NCBI GenBank assembly: GCA_949288405.1
Contig: CASEKM010000099.1
Coordinates: 1 to 6,195, forward strand
Reading direction: 5' to 3'
Length of the DNA stretch: 6,195 nucleotides
From: an uncultured bacterium
GTDB taxonomy: Bacteria > Bacillota > Clostridia > Oscillospirales > Oscillospiraceae
Part shown: positions 1 to 5,138 of the stretch, one piece after another
Numbering within the stretch: position 1 is the first letter of the stretch
Layout: each line of letters begins with the position of its first letter
Position numbers and translations under genes: made by a program
The notes under the pieces: generated by a model
Databases searched by the model: none
What the model saw: the letters and a program-made list of their open reading frames with translations, nothing else
Told to the model about the DNA's origin: nothing

Positions 1-26
1 AACTGTCTCCGCTCCGGCCCCTGCTG

Positions 27-344
27 TCAGGCGTTTTTGTACCGCACCGCGGTGCCGTAGGCGATGACCTCGGCGGCCCCCTGCATGACGGAGGCGGAGC
101 CGTAGCGTACATTGATCACCGCATCCGCCCCAAGGGCCTCCGCCTCGTCCACCATGCGCTTGGTGGCGATCTGGCGGGCCTCGATGAGCATTTCGGTATA
201 GCCGGTGATCTCACCGCCCACCAGGGTCTTCATCCCGGCCATAAAGTCCTTGCCGAAGTTCTTGGACTGGACCACCGTCCCCTTGACCATACCCAGGGCC
301 TCGATCTCTTTTCCCGGGACATATTCAATATTGAGCAGCAGCAT
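27..344 (-). CDS. YbjQ/UPF0145 family protein
   Basis: A complete 105-residue protein of the YbjQ (UPF0145, 'heavy-metal-binding domain') family, whose usual length is about 105 residues. The family signatures are visible: a start like a beta strand, GMVKGTVV at residues 18-25, the GGEITGYTEMLIEARQIA stretch at 43-60, and the conserved LGADAVINVRY at 71-81, ending in GTAVRY. The family is predicted to form small oligomeric alpha/beta rings. Its molecular role is not established and metal binding is only a label. The start is supported by AAAGGAGGAG at 351-360, six bases upstream of the ATG. The first 20 bases overlap the end of the upstream small membrane protein gene, so translation is probably coupled, and the gene is the last of the merR transcript. 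No terminator is visible in the 26 bases left in the window. Family assignment is confident; function is unknown. Confidence 0.93.
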   Translation of the reverse strand: MLLLNIEYVPGKEIEALGMVKGTVVQSKNFGKDFMAGMKTLVGGEITGYTEMLIEARQIATKRMVDEAEALGADAVINVRYGSASVMQGAAEVIAYGTAVRYKNA

Positions 345-588
345 CAGATTCTCCTCCTTTGATTTCGTTCAGACGTTGTTTCAATACAATGCCCACAAAG
401 GGCAGGGGGACCAGACTGAGGACCGCCAGGACCCACAGAGTGATTTGGAGCCACCGGTACTCCGACGCCAGAGAAGCCCCCCAAATCAGAATTGCGGCGG
501 AGGCCAGCTGCGCGGCCAGAAGGAACAGCGCTCCCAGCACCGCGCCCCGCCGTTTTGTCCGCCTCTTTTTCTCAATACTGTCTGGCAT
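325..588 (-). CDS. Small two-helix membrane protein, paralogue of the MerR membrane tail
   Basis: An 87-residue protein with a basic N-terminus (KKRRTKRR, residues 7-14), two hydrophobic helices at about 15-41 and 46-69, and a short polar C-terminal tail. It has no domain I can name. Its sequence parallels the membrane tail of the MerR regulator encoded just upstream: TKR before helix 1, and a C-terminus QRLNEIKGGESDAAAQY (71-87) that matches MerR residues 200-216 at 10 of 17 positions. It therefore looks like a duplicated tail without the DNA-binding head. The ATG at 588 is chosen over an upstream in-frame start at 720 because GGGGGAGG lies just before it, the upstream extension is arginine/tryptophan-rich shadow sequence of merR, and it overlaps the merR end by only 17 bases. 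Its 3' end overlaps ybjQ by 20 bases. It might partner with, compete with, or modulate the tethered MerR; this is inference. Confidence 0.85.
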   Translation of the reverse strand: MPDSIEKKRRTKRRGAVLGALFLLAAQLASAAILIWGASLASEYRWLQITLWVLAVLSLVPLPFVGIVLKQRLNEIKGGESDAAAQY

Positions 589-1222
589 CGTCCGCCTCCC
601 CCTTCTCGATCTCCCGGAACCGCTGGGCCACTGCCAGGAGCACCCCGAAGATGACCACCCCGGGGATGGCCACCAGCACCGCCACCAGCGGGGCGGGGGG
701 CGCGTCCTCCTCCAGAGCAAAACCGTAGAGCATCAGGGCGATGAGCCCGACCATCAGCAGGACGGTGACCACCGTCACCACCGCCGGGGCCACATACCGC
801 CCCCGCTTGGTGTCCTCCCGCTGGCGGTTGAGGAAGGTGGTGCCCTCCCGCTCCATGGTCTCCATCTGGGCCAGGAGCTGGTCCACCTCCAGGTCGTCCA
901 GCAGCTGCTCCCGGTCCTTCAGGGTGCGGCACAGCTCCATGGAGTGCTCTAAATTCCGCCGCTCCCGCTCCAAGCTGATGAGATGGCGGCCCATGCCGTC
1001 CCCCACCGTGTGGGCCCCCGACTGCATCTGCCGGATCTCCTCCAGGGAGACCCCCAGCTTCCGCAGCAGCTTGATCTGTTTCAGCTGCTCCACCTCCCGG
1101 GGGCCGTACTCCCGGTAGCCGTTCTGGCTGTTCCGGTGGGGCTTCAGCAGGCCCTGGTCCTCGTAGAAGCGGATGTTCTTTTTGGTGATGCCCACCTGGG
1201 CCTCCACCTCGTTGATCTTCAT
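572..1222 (-). CDS. Membrane-anchored MerR-family transcriptional regulator
   Basis: A 216-residue regulator. Residues 1-70 are a typical MerR winged-helix head: NEVEAQVGITKKNIRFYEDQGLL with the conserved RFYEDQGLL, the wing NGYREYG, and LKQIKLLRKLGVSLEEIRQM. Residues about 78-135 are charged and heptad-like, as in the dimerising coiled coil of MerR proteins. In place of a soluble ligand-binding domain there are two hydrophobic helices (about 143-169 and 178-200) and a short acidic tail, so the protein is probably tethered to the membrane with its head in the cytoplasm. MerR proteins bend 19-bp-spaced promoters to activate them, and such a promoter with a dyad lies directly upstream (1247-1277), suggesting autoregulation. 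The start has an AGAGGGGG ribosome binding site at about 1231-1238. The gene opens a three-gene overlapping cluster with the small membrane protein and ybjQ. The signal it senses is unknown. Confidence 0.93.
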   Translation of the reverse strand: MKINEVEAQVGITKKNIRFYEDQGLLKPHRNSQNGYREYGPREVEQLKQIKLLRKLGVSLEEIRQMQSGAHTVGDGMGRHLISLERERRNLEHSMELCRTLKDREQLLDDLEVDQLLAQMETMEREGTTFLNRQREDTKRGRYVAPAVVTVVTVLLMVGLIALMLYGFALEEDAPPAPLVAVLVAIPGVVIFGVLLAVAQRFREIEKGEADDARQY

Positions 1223-1246
1223 GGGAAAGTCCCCCTCTGCGGTTTC

Positions 1247-1277
1247 AGTTTAGACCCTCCACCAGGGGGAAGGTCAA
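1247..1277 (-). promoter_or_regulatory. MerR-type promoter/operator of merR
   Basis: On the minus strand a -35 box TTGACC (1272-1277) and a -10 box TAAACT (1247-1252) are separated by exactly 19 bases, the overlong spacing typical of MerR-controlled promoters. The spacer carries a dyad, with GACCTTCC on the left and GGAGGGTC on the right and one mismatch between the arms, centred between the two boxes. The predicted transcript would start near 1240, giving a leader of under 20 bases. The TGA stop of the upstream protease gene lies inside the -35 box. Autoregulation by the encoded MerR is inferred from spacing and symmetry. Confidence 0.8.
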
Positions 1278-2095
1278 GGATTTTCCGGGGTTTCCGCCCC
1301 CTGGACCGCAAGCGCCCGGTAGGACCGCCGGGCCAGCAGCACCAGCCCCACGGCCCACAGCAGGGCAACCAGCTCCACCCCTGCGATGGGCAGGAAGGCG
1401 GAGGTCACGATGGCACAGGCGTCCACCCCCGCGTGGAGGAGGACCGCCAGGGGGAACCAGCGCCGCTCCCCCGTTCGCACCCCCCGGTACACCAGCACCG
1501 ACAGGGACAGGTGGATGGCGATGGCCACCACCCGTTCAAAGCCGCTCCACAGGTACATCCAGGCGGGGGTGGTCACCAGGGGGACCAGGGTAGCGATCTG
1601 TGCGTCGGACAGGGGGCCTGTGCCCATCAGGGCCTCCACCCCCGCCAGGCCGTCCTGGTTCAGGGCCAGGGCCACCAGCAGGTTGTTGAGCATCATGCTC
1701 CCCGCCAGCAGGGCGGCCTCGATCCCCCCGTGGCCCGCCCCGTATAGGAGGGCGTCTCCCGGTCCCCGGCTCCACCGCCGGGCCAGGGAGAAGGCGGCCA
1801 GACGGCCCGTCTCCTCAAAGATCCCGGCCATGGCCCCGCCGAACAGGGCGTACAGGGCCAGGTTTCCCGTGACGGCGCCCCCCATGGGGCCGTGCAGGAC
1901 TGCCCGGTTGACGCTCCCCTCCAGGGTCATGGCAAACAGGGGGAACACGACGCAGCCCAGGAGGAAGAACCGCCACTGGCCCCCGCACCTCCTCCAGAAC
2001 ACCAGGGCCAGTCCCAGGGGGAACACCACCGTAAACAGGCCCACCAGGGCCATGACCGCCATCGCGGCAAAGGACACATTCCAGCTTTCCGGCAT
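1274..2095 (-). CDS. YhfC-family intramembrane metalloprotease
   Basis: A 273-residue polytopic membrane protein with about seven hydrophobic segments. It matches the YhfC family (related to PrsW and CPBP-type glutamic/metal intramembrane proteases). The expected motifs appear in order: FEETGR (93-98), GAGHGGIEA (119-127), FERVVAIAIH (186-195) and HAGVDA (221-226). The paired Glu94/Glu95, His122, Glu126, His195 and His221/Asp225 are the likely catalytic or structural polar residues inside the membrane. Substrates of YhfC proteins are not established; relatives cleave membrane-bound anti-sigma factors or process peptides. The ATG at 2095 has AAAGGAG at 2105-2111. Its promoter has a 19-bp spacer like that of merR, and the gene ends inside the merR -35 box with no terminator between, so the two may also be co-transcribed. 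This placement makes the tethered MerR a candidate substrate, which is inference. Confidence 0.88.
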   Translation of the reverse strand: MPESWNVSFAAMAVMALVGLFTVVFPLGLALVFWRRCGGQWRFFLLGCVVFPLFAMTLEGSVNRAVLHGPMGGAVTGNLALYALFGGAMAGIFEETGRLAAFSLARRWSRGPGDALLYGAGHGGIEAALLAGSMMLNNLLVALALNQDGLAGVEALMGTGPLSDAQIATLVPLVTTPAWMYLWSGFERVVAIAIHLSLSVLVYRGVRTGERRWFPLAVLLHAGVDACAIVTSAFLPIAGVELVALLWAVGLVLLARRSYRALAVQGAETPENP

Positions 2096-2118
2096 TTCGC
2101 CTCACTCCTTTCGGAGGG

Positions 2119-2149
2119 AGCATACCCCATCCAGGGCGGGGAAGGTCAA
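2119..2149 (-). promoter_or_regulatory. Probable MerR-controlled promoter of the YhfC protease gene
   Basis: On the minus strand TTGACC (2144-2149) and TATGCT (2119-2124) are separated by 19 bases, again the MerR-type spacing. The first 13 bases of the element, CTTGACCTTCCCC, are identical to the merR promoter. The dyad is weaker here: the outer ACC/GGT and an inner CC/GG pair match but the middle does not. The predicted start falls next to the ribosome binding site at 2105-2111, giving a leader of about 17 bases. Control by the neighbouring MerR is plausible but unproven. Confidence 0.65.
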
Positions 2150-2215
2150 GAAAAAGTTTTGTTTTTTCAACCTTCCATTGGGGGGAACCTCTGGATACAG
2201 GAGAGATGGCTCCGC

Positions 2216-2410
2216 TTAGTCGCCAAACTTCCGCCGGTAACGCCACACTTGGATGTGGTAGACAATGGCCAAGAGGGCCAGGGTGCTCAGTGGATTGATC
2301 CCGGCGTCCTCGTTGAGGACAAAGACCACCAGTATTTTGGCTAGTGAGGCGAGGATCAGATAGATCAGCCCAATACCCAGCGTACTGGTGCAGGCCCGAT
2401 GTACAATCAT
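2216..2410 (-). CDS. Small two-helix membrane protein, unknown function
   Basis: A 64-residue protein that I do not recognise. It has two hydrophobic helices, at about residues 10-32 (LGIGLIYLILASLAKILVVFV) and 41-55 (LSTLALLAIVYHIQVW), a polar turn NEDAGIN between them, and a basic end RYRRKFGD, consistent with a small membrane protein whose two ends face the cytoplasm. The ATG at 2410 is chosen because the stop of the preceding 40-residue gene overlaps it as ATGA, the usual sign of translational coupling. An in-frame start at 2494 would add 28 arginine-rich residues, lacks a ribosome binding site and would overlap the upstream gene in another frame. No strong terminator is visible after the TAA; only a weak hairpin before an A-rich stretch lies at about 2150-2190. 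Confidence 0.72.
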   Translation of the reverse strand: MIVHRACTSTLGIGLIYLILASLAKILVVFVLNEDAGINPLSTLALLAIVYHIQVWRYRRKFGD

Positions 2411-2529
2411 GGTCCGCCGTTCGTCCCCCTTTTTCCCAGGGAAACGAACATAGAGACGATCGCTGCCACAGCGAGGACGTCTACCGCCACGCATACTGCA
2501 ATTACGGCAATCGCTGCACCGATGTTCAT
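2407..2529 (-). CDS. 40-residue single-helix membrane peptide
   Basis: A short gene with the sequence features of a true small protein. An AGGAGG ribosome binding site at about 2539-2544 precedes an ATG at 2529 with about nine bases between. The product has one hydrophobic helix (residues 3-31, beginning IGAAIAVIAVCVAVDVLAV), followed by a polar basic tail LGKRGTNGGP. The TGA stop overlaps the ATG of the next gene in an ATGA junction. A strong sigma-A-type promoter with palindromic operators lies directly upstream. I know of no homologue. It could be a regulatory membrane peptide, a toxin-like peptide or a subunit pairing with the 64-residue protein; the sequence does not decide. Its size puts it below the cut-off of many gene finders. 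Confidence 0.7.
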   Translation of the reverse strand: MNIGAAIAVIAVCVAVDVLAVAAIVSMFVSLGKRGTNGGP

Positions 2530-2545
2530 GGTAAAACTGCCTCCT

Positions 2546-2581
2546 AAATCAAATTGTCAAAAACTTTTGACAATTTGATTT
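2546..2581. repeat. 36-bp perfect palindrome over the transcription start
   Basis: Two 17-base arms (AAATCAAATTGTCAAAA and its exact reverse complement) are separated by only two bases, AC. The core TGTCAAAAACTTTTGACA (2555-2572) covers the predicted transcription start near 2571 of the small-peptide operon, and the left edge of the palindrome reaches the -10 box. A site here would block transcription when bound. There is no U-tract arrangement typical of a terminator, so a protein binding site is the better reading. Confidence 0.8.
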
Positions 2582-2606
2582 TACGTTCTCCTCACAATTT
2601 TGTCAA
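2578..2606 (-). promoter_or_regulatory. Strong sigma-A-type promoter of the small-peptide operon
   Basis: On the minus strand the -35 box TTGACA (2601-2606) is a perfect consensus. The -10 box TAAAAT (2578-2583) differs at one position, and the spacer is exactly 17 bases. It is the best sigma-A promoter in the window. It sits in an AT-rich stretch: I counted 29 G/C in the 100 bases 2541-2640, far below the surrounding genes. Operators overlap both its -35 box and its start site. Confidence 0.85.
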
Positions 2607-2618
2607 TAGTTTTTGACA
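2601..2618. promoter_or_regulatory. Second palindromic operator overlapping the -35 box
   Basis: TGTCAATAGTTTTTGACA is an imperfect 18-bp palindrome with the same TGTCAA/TTGACA half-sites and the same six-base centre length as the core at 2555-2572. The centres of the two sites are 46 bases apart. One half-site is the -35 box itself, so occupancy would exclude RNA polymerase. The form fits a dimeric repressor such as a TetR-type protein, but the family is a guess and no candidate regulator gene is in the window. Confidence 0.7.
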
Positions 2619-2663
2619 TTAAATTGAGATTAAAACCGGCGGCAGAACGCCCACTGGACTTGT

Positions 2664-2689
2664 AAAAAGGGCGGGCACACGGCCCGCCC
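2664..2689 (-). terminator. Intrinsic terminator of the glf-glycosyltransferase operon
   Basis: On the minus strand a perfect 8-bp GC stem (GGGCGGGC with GCCCGCCC, loop CGTGT) is followed at once by TTTTT. It lies seven bases after the TAA stop of the glycosyltransferase gene and separates that operon from the small-peptide operon. Confidence 0.9.
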
Positions 2690-2695
2690 CAGAGG

Positions 2696-3724
2696 TTAGT
2701 TGAACTTGTAAATTTTCCGCACCAACCGGTACAGGCCGACGGACAGCTTTCTGCCCTGATAGCCGGGGAAGTTGGTGAAGGCGGACACCGCCCGGTACTT
2801 CATCTTGTGGTAGATCCCCGCGTCCACCGTGCGCAGATGCTCCCACAGCTGGGTCTTTTTGCCCAGGGCCTCGGGGCTGCCGTCGATGAGCAGGAAGATG
2901 GAGGAGACGGTCATCATCATAGCCAGATAGTTGAACATGTACCGGGCCAGCTTCTTGTGCTCCGCCGCCACCTTCCGCAGGTCGTGGGAGCCGATCATCT
3001 GATAGGTGACCCGCAGCTGCTGGTCCACCCGGGTGACCATGACCTTCTCGTTGACGGACTGGTCCGCCCGGCCGATGAAGTAGCGGTACAGGTCCACATC
3101 CAGGTAGTACATGTTCTTCACCCAGGGCAGGGGCTGGTAGACGAAGATGTTGTCCACATAGAAGGTGTGCTTGGGCAGCTCCAGGCCGCAGTCCCTTAAA
3201 AGCTGGGTGCGGTAGATGACAGAGTGCATCAGCAGGTACTGGGAGGGGCGGAAGCGGCCGATCTGGTCCCAGCCGAATACCCGGTTCCGGGGGAACACGT
3301 TCCGGTAGTGCATCACCCGCTGGGTGTTGTCCTCCACGTGCTCGTACACGTAGTTGCAGATGAGCAGGTCCACCAGCTTGCCGTCCCGGACGAACTGGCG
3401 CAGCTTGTCCAGGGCCTTCTTCAGGGAGGGCACGTCCACCCAGTCGTCGGAGTCCACCACCTTGTAATAGACGCCCCGGGCGTTGCGCAGACCCTGGTTA
3501 ACACCCTCCCCGTGGCCGCCGTTGGGCTGGTGGATGGCCCGGACGATGTCCGGGTACTCCGCGGCGTACCGGTCGCAGATGGCGGGGGTGTCGTCCTTGG
3601 TGGAGCCGTCGTCCACCAGAATGATCTCAATGTCGTTGCCCCCCTGGAGCAGGGTGTCCACACAGTGCTCCATATAGGCCGCCGAGTTGTAGCAGGGGAC
3701 GGCGAAGGTAATCAATTTGTCCAT
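2696..3724 (-). CDS. Family 2 glycosyltransferase
   Basis: A 342-residue glycosyltransferase of family GT2 (GT-A fold), cytoplasmic or membrane-associated. The N-terminal nucleotide-sugar domain is clear: ITFAVPCYNSAAYMEHCVDTLL (5-26), the nucleotide-binding VDDGS at 37-41, HQPNGGHGEGVNQGL at 65-79, and the metal-binding DSDDW at 91-95. The C-terminal half (about 100-342) is less conserved and basic near its end, without a convincing transmembrane helix. It follows glf on the same strand after a 104-base gap and ends before a strong terminator, so both genes probably form one operon. The donor may be UDP-galactofuranose, since the upstream gene makes it, but the acceptor and linkage cannot be read from sequence. 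The ATG has GGAGAAAG about eight bases upstream. Confidence 0.92.
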   Translation of the reverse strand: MDKLITFAVPCYNSAAYMEHCVDTLLQGGNDIEIILVDDGSTKDDTPAICDRYAAEYPDIVRAIHQPNGGHGEGVNQGLRNARGVYYKVVDSDDWVDVPSLKKALDKLRQFVRDGKLVDLLICNYVYEHVEDNTQRVMHYRNVFPRNRVFGWDQIGRFRPSQYLLMHSVIYRTQLLRDCGLELPKHTFYVDNIFVYQPLPWVKNMYYLDVDLYRYFIGRADQSVNEKVMVTRVDQQLRVTYQMIGSHDLRKVAAEHKKLARYMFNYLAMMMTVSSIFLLIDGSPEALGKKTQLWEHLRTVDAGIYHKMKYRAVSAFTNFPGYQGRKLSVGLYRLVRKIYKFN

Positions 3725-3764
3725 ATTTTCTTTCTCCGTTTTGATCGTTTGTTCCGGCTTTTTT

Positions 3765-3832
3765 GTAGGGGGCGGGTATTATCCGCCCGCGTACCAAAGG
3801 GAAAGAGCCGGGCGGATGGGATCCGCCCCTAC
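3765..3832. repeat. Intergenic GC-rich palindromic repeat
   Basis: A 68-base imperfect palindrome bounded by GTAGGGG (3765-3771) and CCCCTAC (3826-3832). Inside are CCGCCCG (3783-3789) and CGGGCGG (3809-3815), which pair across a loop of about 19 bases. Each half can also fold alone, GGGCGG with CCGCCC, at 3770-3788 and 3810-3828. The structure is like the short palindromic repeats scattered between genes in many Clostridia. It fills most of the gap between glf and the glycosyltransferase gene. No U-tract follows on the minus strand, so it is not a standard terminator, although the transcript hairpin could affect stability or attenuate the second gene. Confidence 0.75.
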
Positions 3833-5010
3833 GGGGTTTCTAACAGCTGGTCAGCCAGCTCCAATGCCCGGGCCACGATGGCGTCCATGTTATAGTATTT
3901 GTACTCGGCCAGGCGGCCCAACAGGTGCAGGTTGGGGAACTTGTCCGCCTCCGCCTTGTATTTGCCGTAGAGGGCGTTGTTCTCCGGGTTGATGATGGCG
4001 TAGTAGGGGGTCTCCTCCGGCGCGCCGGTGTAGGAGCGGGAGTACTCCCGCACGATGGTGGTCACCCCCGGCTTCACCTGGCCGGTGAGGTGCTTGAACT
4101 CGGTGATGCGGGTGAAGTCCTCGTCCACGGTGTAGTTCACCGTGCCGTAGCCCTGAAAGTCGTCCCGGGGCAGGGTCTCGAACCGGAAGTCCAGGGTGCG
4201 GTAGGGGAGAGGGCCGAACCGGAAGGCGAACAGCTCGTCCGCCTGGCCGGTGTAGATCACCGGGCCGTCAAATTCCGCCCCGTCCACCCGGACGCGCTCC
4301 CCGGACAGGTCCAGCCGCTTCAGGGCGTCCGCCCCCAGCTCCACGGTGACGCCGGGGTGGTCCAGCAGCTTCTCAAACAGGGGGGTGTACCCCTCCAGGG
4401 GCATGCCCTGATAGGCGTCCTGGAAGTACCGGTCGTCCCGGGACAGGAAGACGGGCACCCGGGCGGTGGTGTTGGGGTCGATCTCCTCGGGGGTCTGGCC
4501 CCACTGTTTCATGGTGTAGTGGACGAACACGTGCTCATACACGTAGTCGGCCAGGGCGGCGATCTCGGGGTCGGCGTTCTGCCGCAGCTCCAGGATGGTC
4601 ACCTTCCGCTCGGGGCCGTAGGCCTCCAGCAGCTTGTCCCCCAGCCGCCGGCCCTCCTCCCGGCCGAAGGCCGTCTCCAGGGAGGTGAGGTTGAAGGGCA
4701 CCGGATAGGTCATCCGCCCGCCGGCCTTCTCATCGGGGAGGTTGGCGATGACCCGGTGCTGATAGTCCCGCCAGGGGGTGAACCGGGAGAGGTAGTCAAA
4801 CACCCGCTTGTTGTTGGTGTGGAAGATGTGGGGGCCGTACTGGTGGATGAGCACTCCCGCCTGGTCCAGGCAGTCGTAGGCGTTGCCGCCGATGTGGTCC
4901 CGGCGCTCCAGCACCAGCACCCGCTTTCCGCTCCGCTCTGCCAGCTCCCGGGCGATCACCGCCCCGGCGAAGCCCGCCCCCACCACCAGGGCGTCAAAGG
5001 TATGTGTCAA
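3829..5010 (-). CDS. glf: UDP-galactopyranose mutase
   Basis: A 393-residue FAD enzyme that converts UDP-galactopyranose to UDP-galactofuranose in the cytoplasm for surface glycans. Visible hallmarks are the Rossmann motif VVGAGFAG (9-16), the FAD-binding ERRDHIGGNAYD (35-46), GPHIFHTNN (59-67), and the family stretches HYTMKQWG, FQDAYQGMPLEGYTPLFEKLL, YRTLDFRFE, TRITEFKHL, REYSRSY and the C-terminal LLGRLAEYKYYNMD. Length is normal for bacterial Glf (about 370-400). The start is read as TTG at 5010: it is preceded by AAAGGCGGG eight bases upstream and puts the Rossmann strand at the usual place. A longer reading from GTG at 5079 would translate the promoter -10 boxes. The stop codon TAG is part of the palindromic repeat at the 3' end. 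Confidence 0.95.
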   Translation of the reverse strand: MTHTFDALVVGAGFAGAVIARELAERSGKRVLVLERRDHIGGNAYDCLDQAGVLIHQYGPHIFHTNNKRVFDYLSRFTPWRDYQHRVIANLPDEKAGGRMTYPVPFNLTSLETAFGREEGRRLGDKLLEAYGPERKVTILELRQNADPEIAALADYVYEHVFVHYTMKQWGQTPEEIDPNTTARVPVFLSRDDRYFQDAYQGMPLEGYTPLFEKLLDHPGVTVELGADALKRLDLSGERVRVDGAEFDGPVIYTGQADELFAFRFGPLPYRTLDFRFETLPRDDFQGYGTVNYTVDEDFTRITEFKHLTGQVKPGVTTIVREYSRSYTGAPEETPYYAIINPENNALYGKYKAEADKFPNLHLLGRLAEYKYYNMDAIVARALELADQLLETP

Positions 5011-5058
5011 ATCAGATCCCGCCTTTTTCTCACAGTGGGGCCGGAACCCGCCGGCCCA

Positions 5059-5073
5059 ATTATAGCCAGTATA
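5059..5073 (-). promoter_or_regulatory. Likely promoter -10 region of the glf operon
   Basis: On the minus strand two overlapping candidates occur in the gap upstream of glf: TGGTATACT, an extended -10 with its core at 5068-5073, and TATAAT at 5059-5064. Neither has a good -35 box at 17 bases, so the extended -10 form is the better candidate. The leader would be about 45-55 bases. Confidence 0.55.
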
Positions 5074-5138
5074 CCACACTTTTTCGGGAAAGAAAATGGG
5101 ATTCCCTGGGCAAAACCATTAAAAATCTATTAAGGAGG

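Noticed and set aside
325..720. Longer version of the small membrane protein starting at 720
   Set aside because: The additional 44 residues are Arg/Trp/Pro-rich, overlap the merR tail in another frame and lack a ribosome binding site, whereas the ATG at 588 has one.
2150..2200. Possible terminator after the 64-residue protein gene
   Set aside because: On the minus strand only a 4-bp TTCC/GGAA stem is found, followed by an A-rich rather than T-rich stretch. It is too weak to list.
3765..3832. Palindromic repeat as an intrinsic terminator of glf
   Set aside because: The homopolymer next to it reads as A residues on the minus strand after the hairpin, and the downstream gene has no clear promoter of its own.
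3925..5133. Long plus-strand open frame of about 400 codons opposite glf
   Set aside because: It is antisense to a clear glf gene; GC-rich third positions remove stops. The product is rich in Val/Gly/His/Gln repeats with no family features and has no ribosome binding site.
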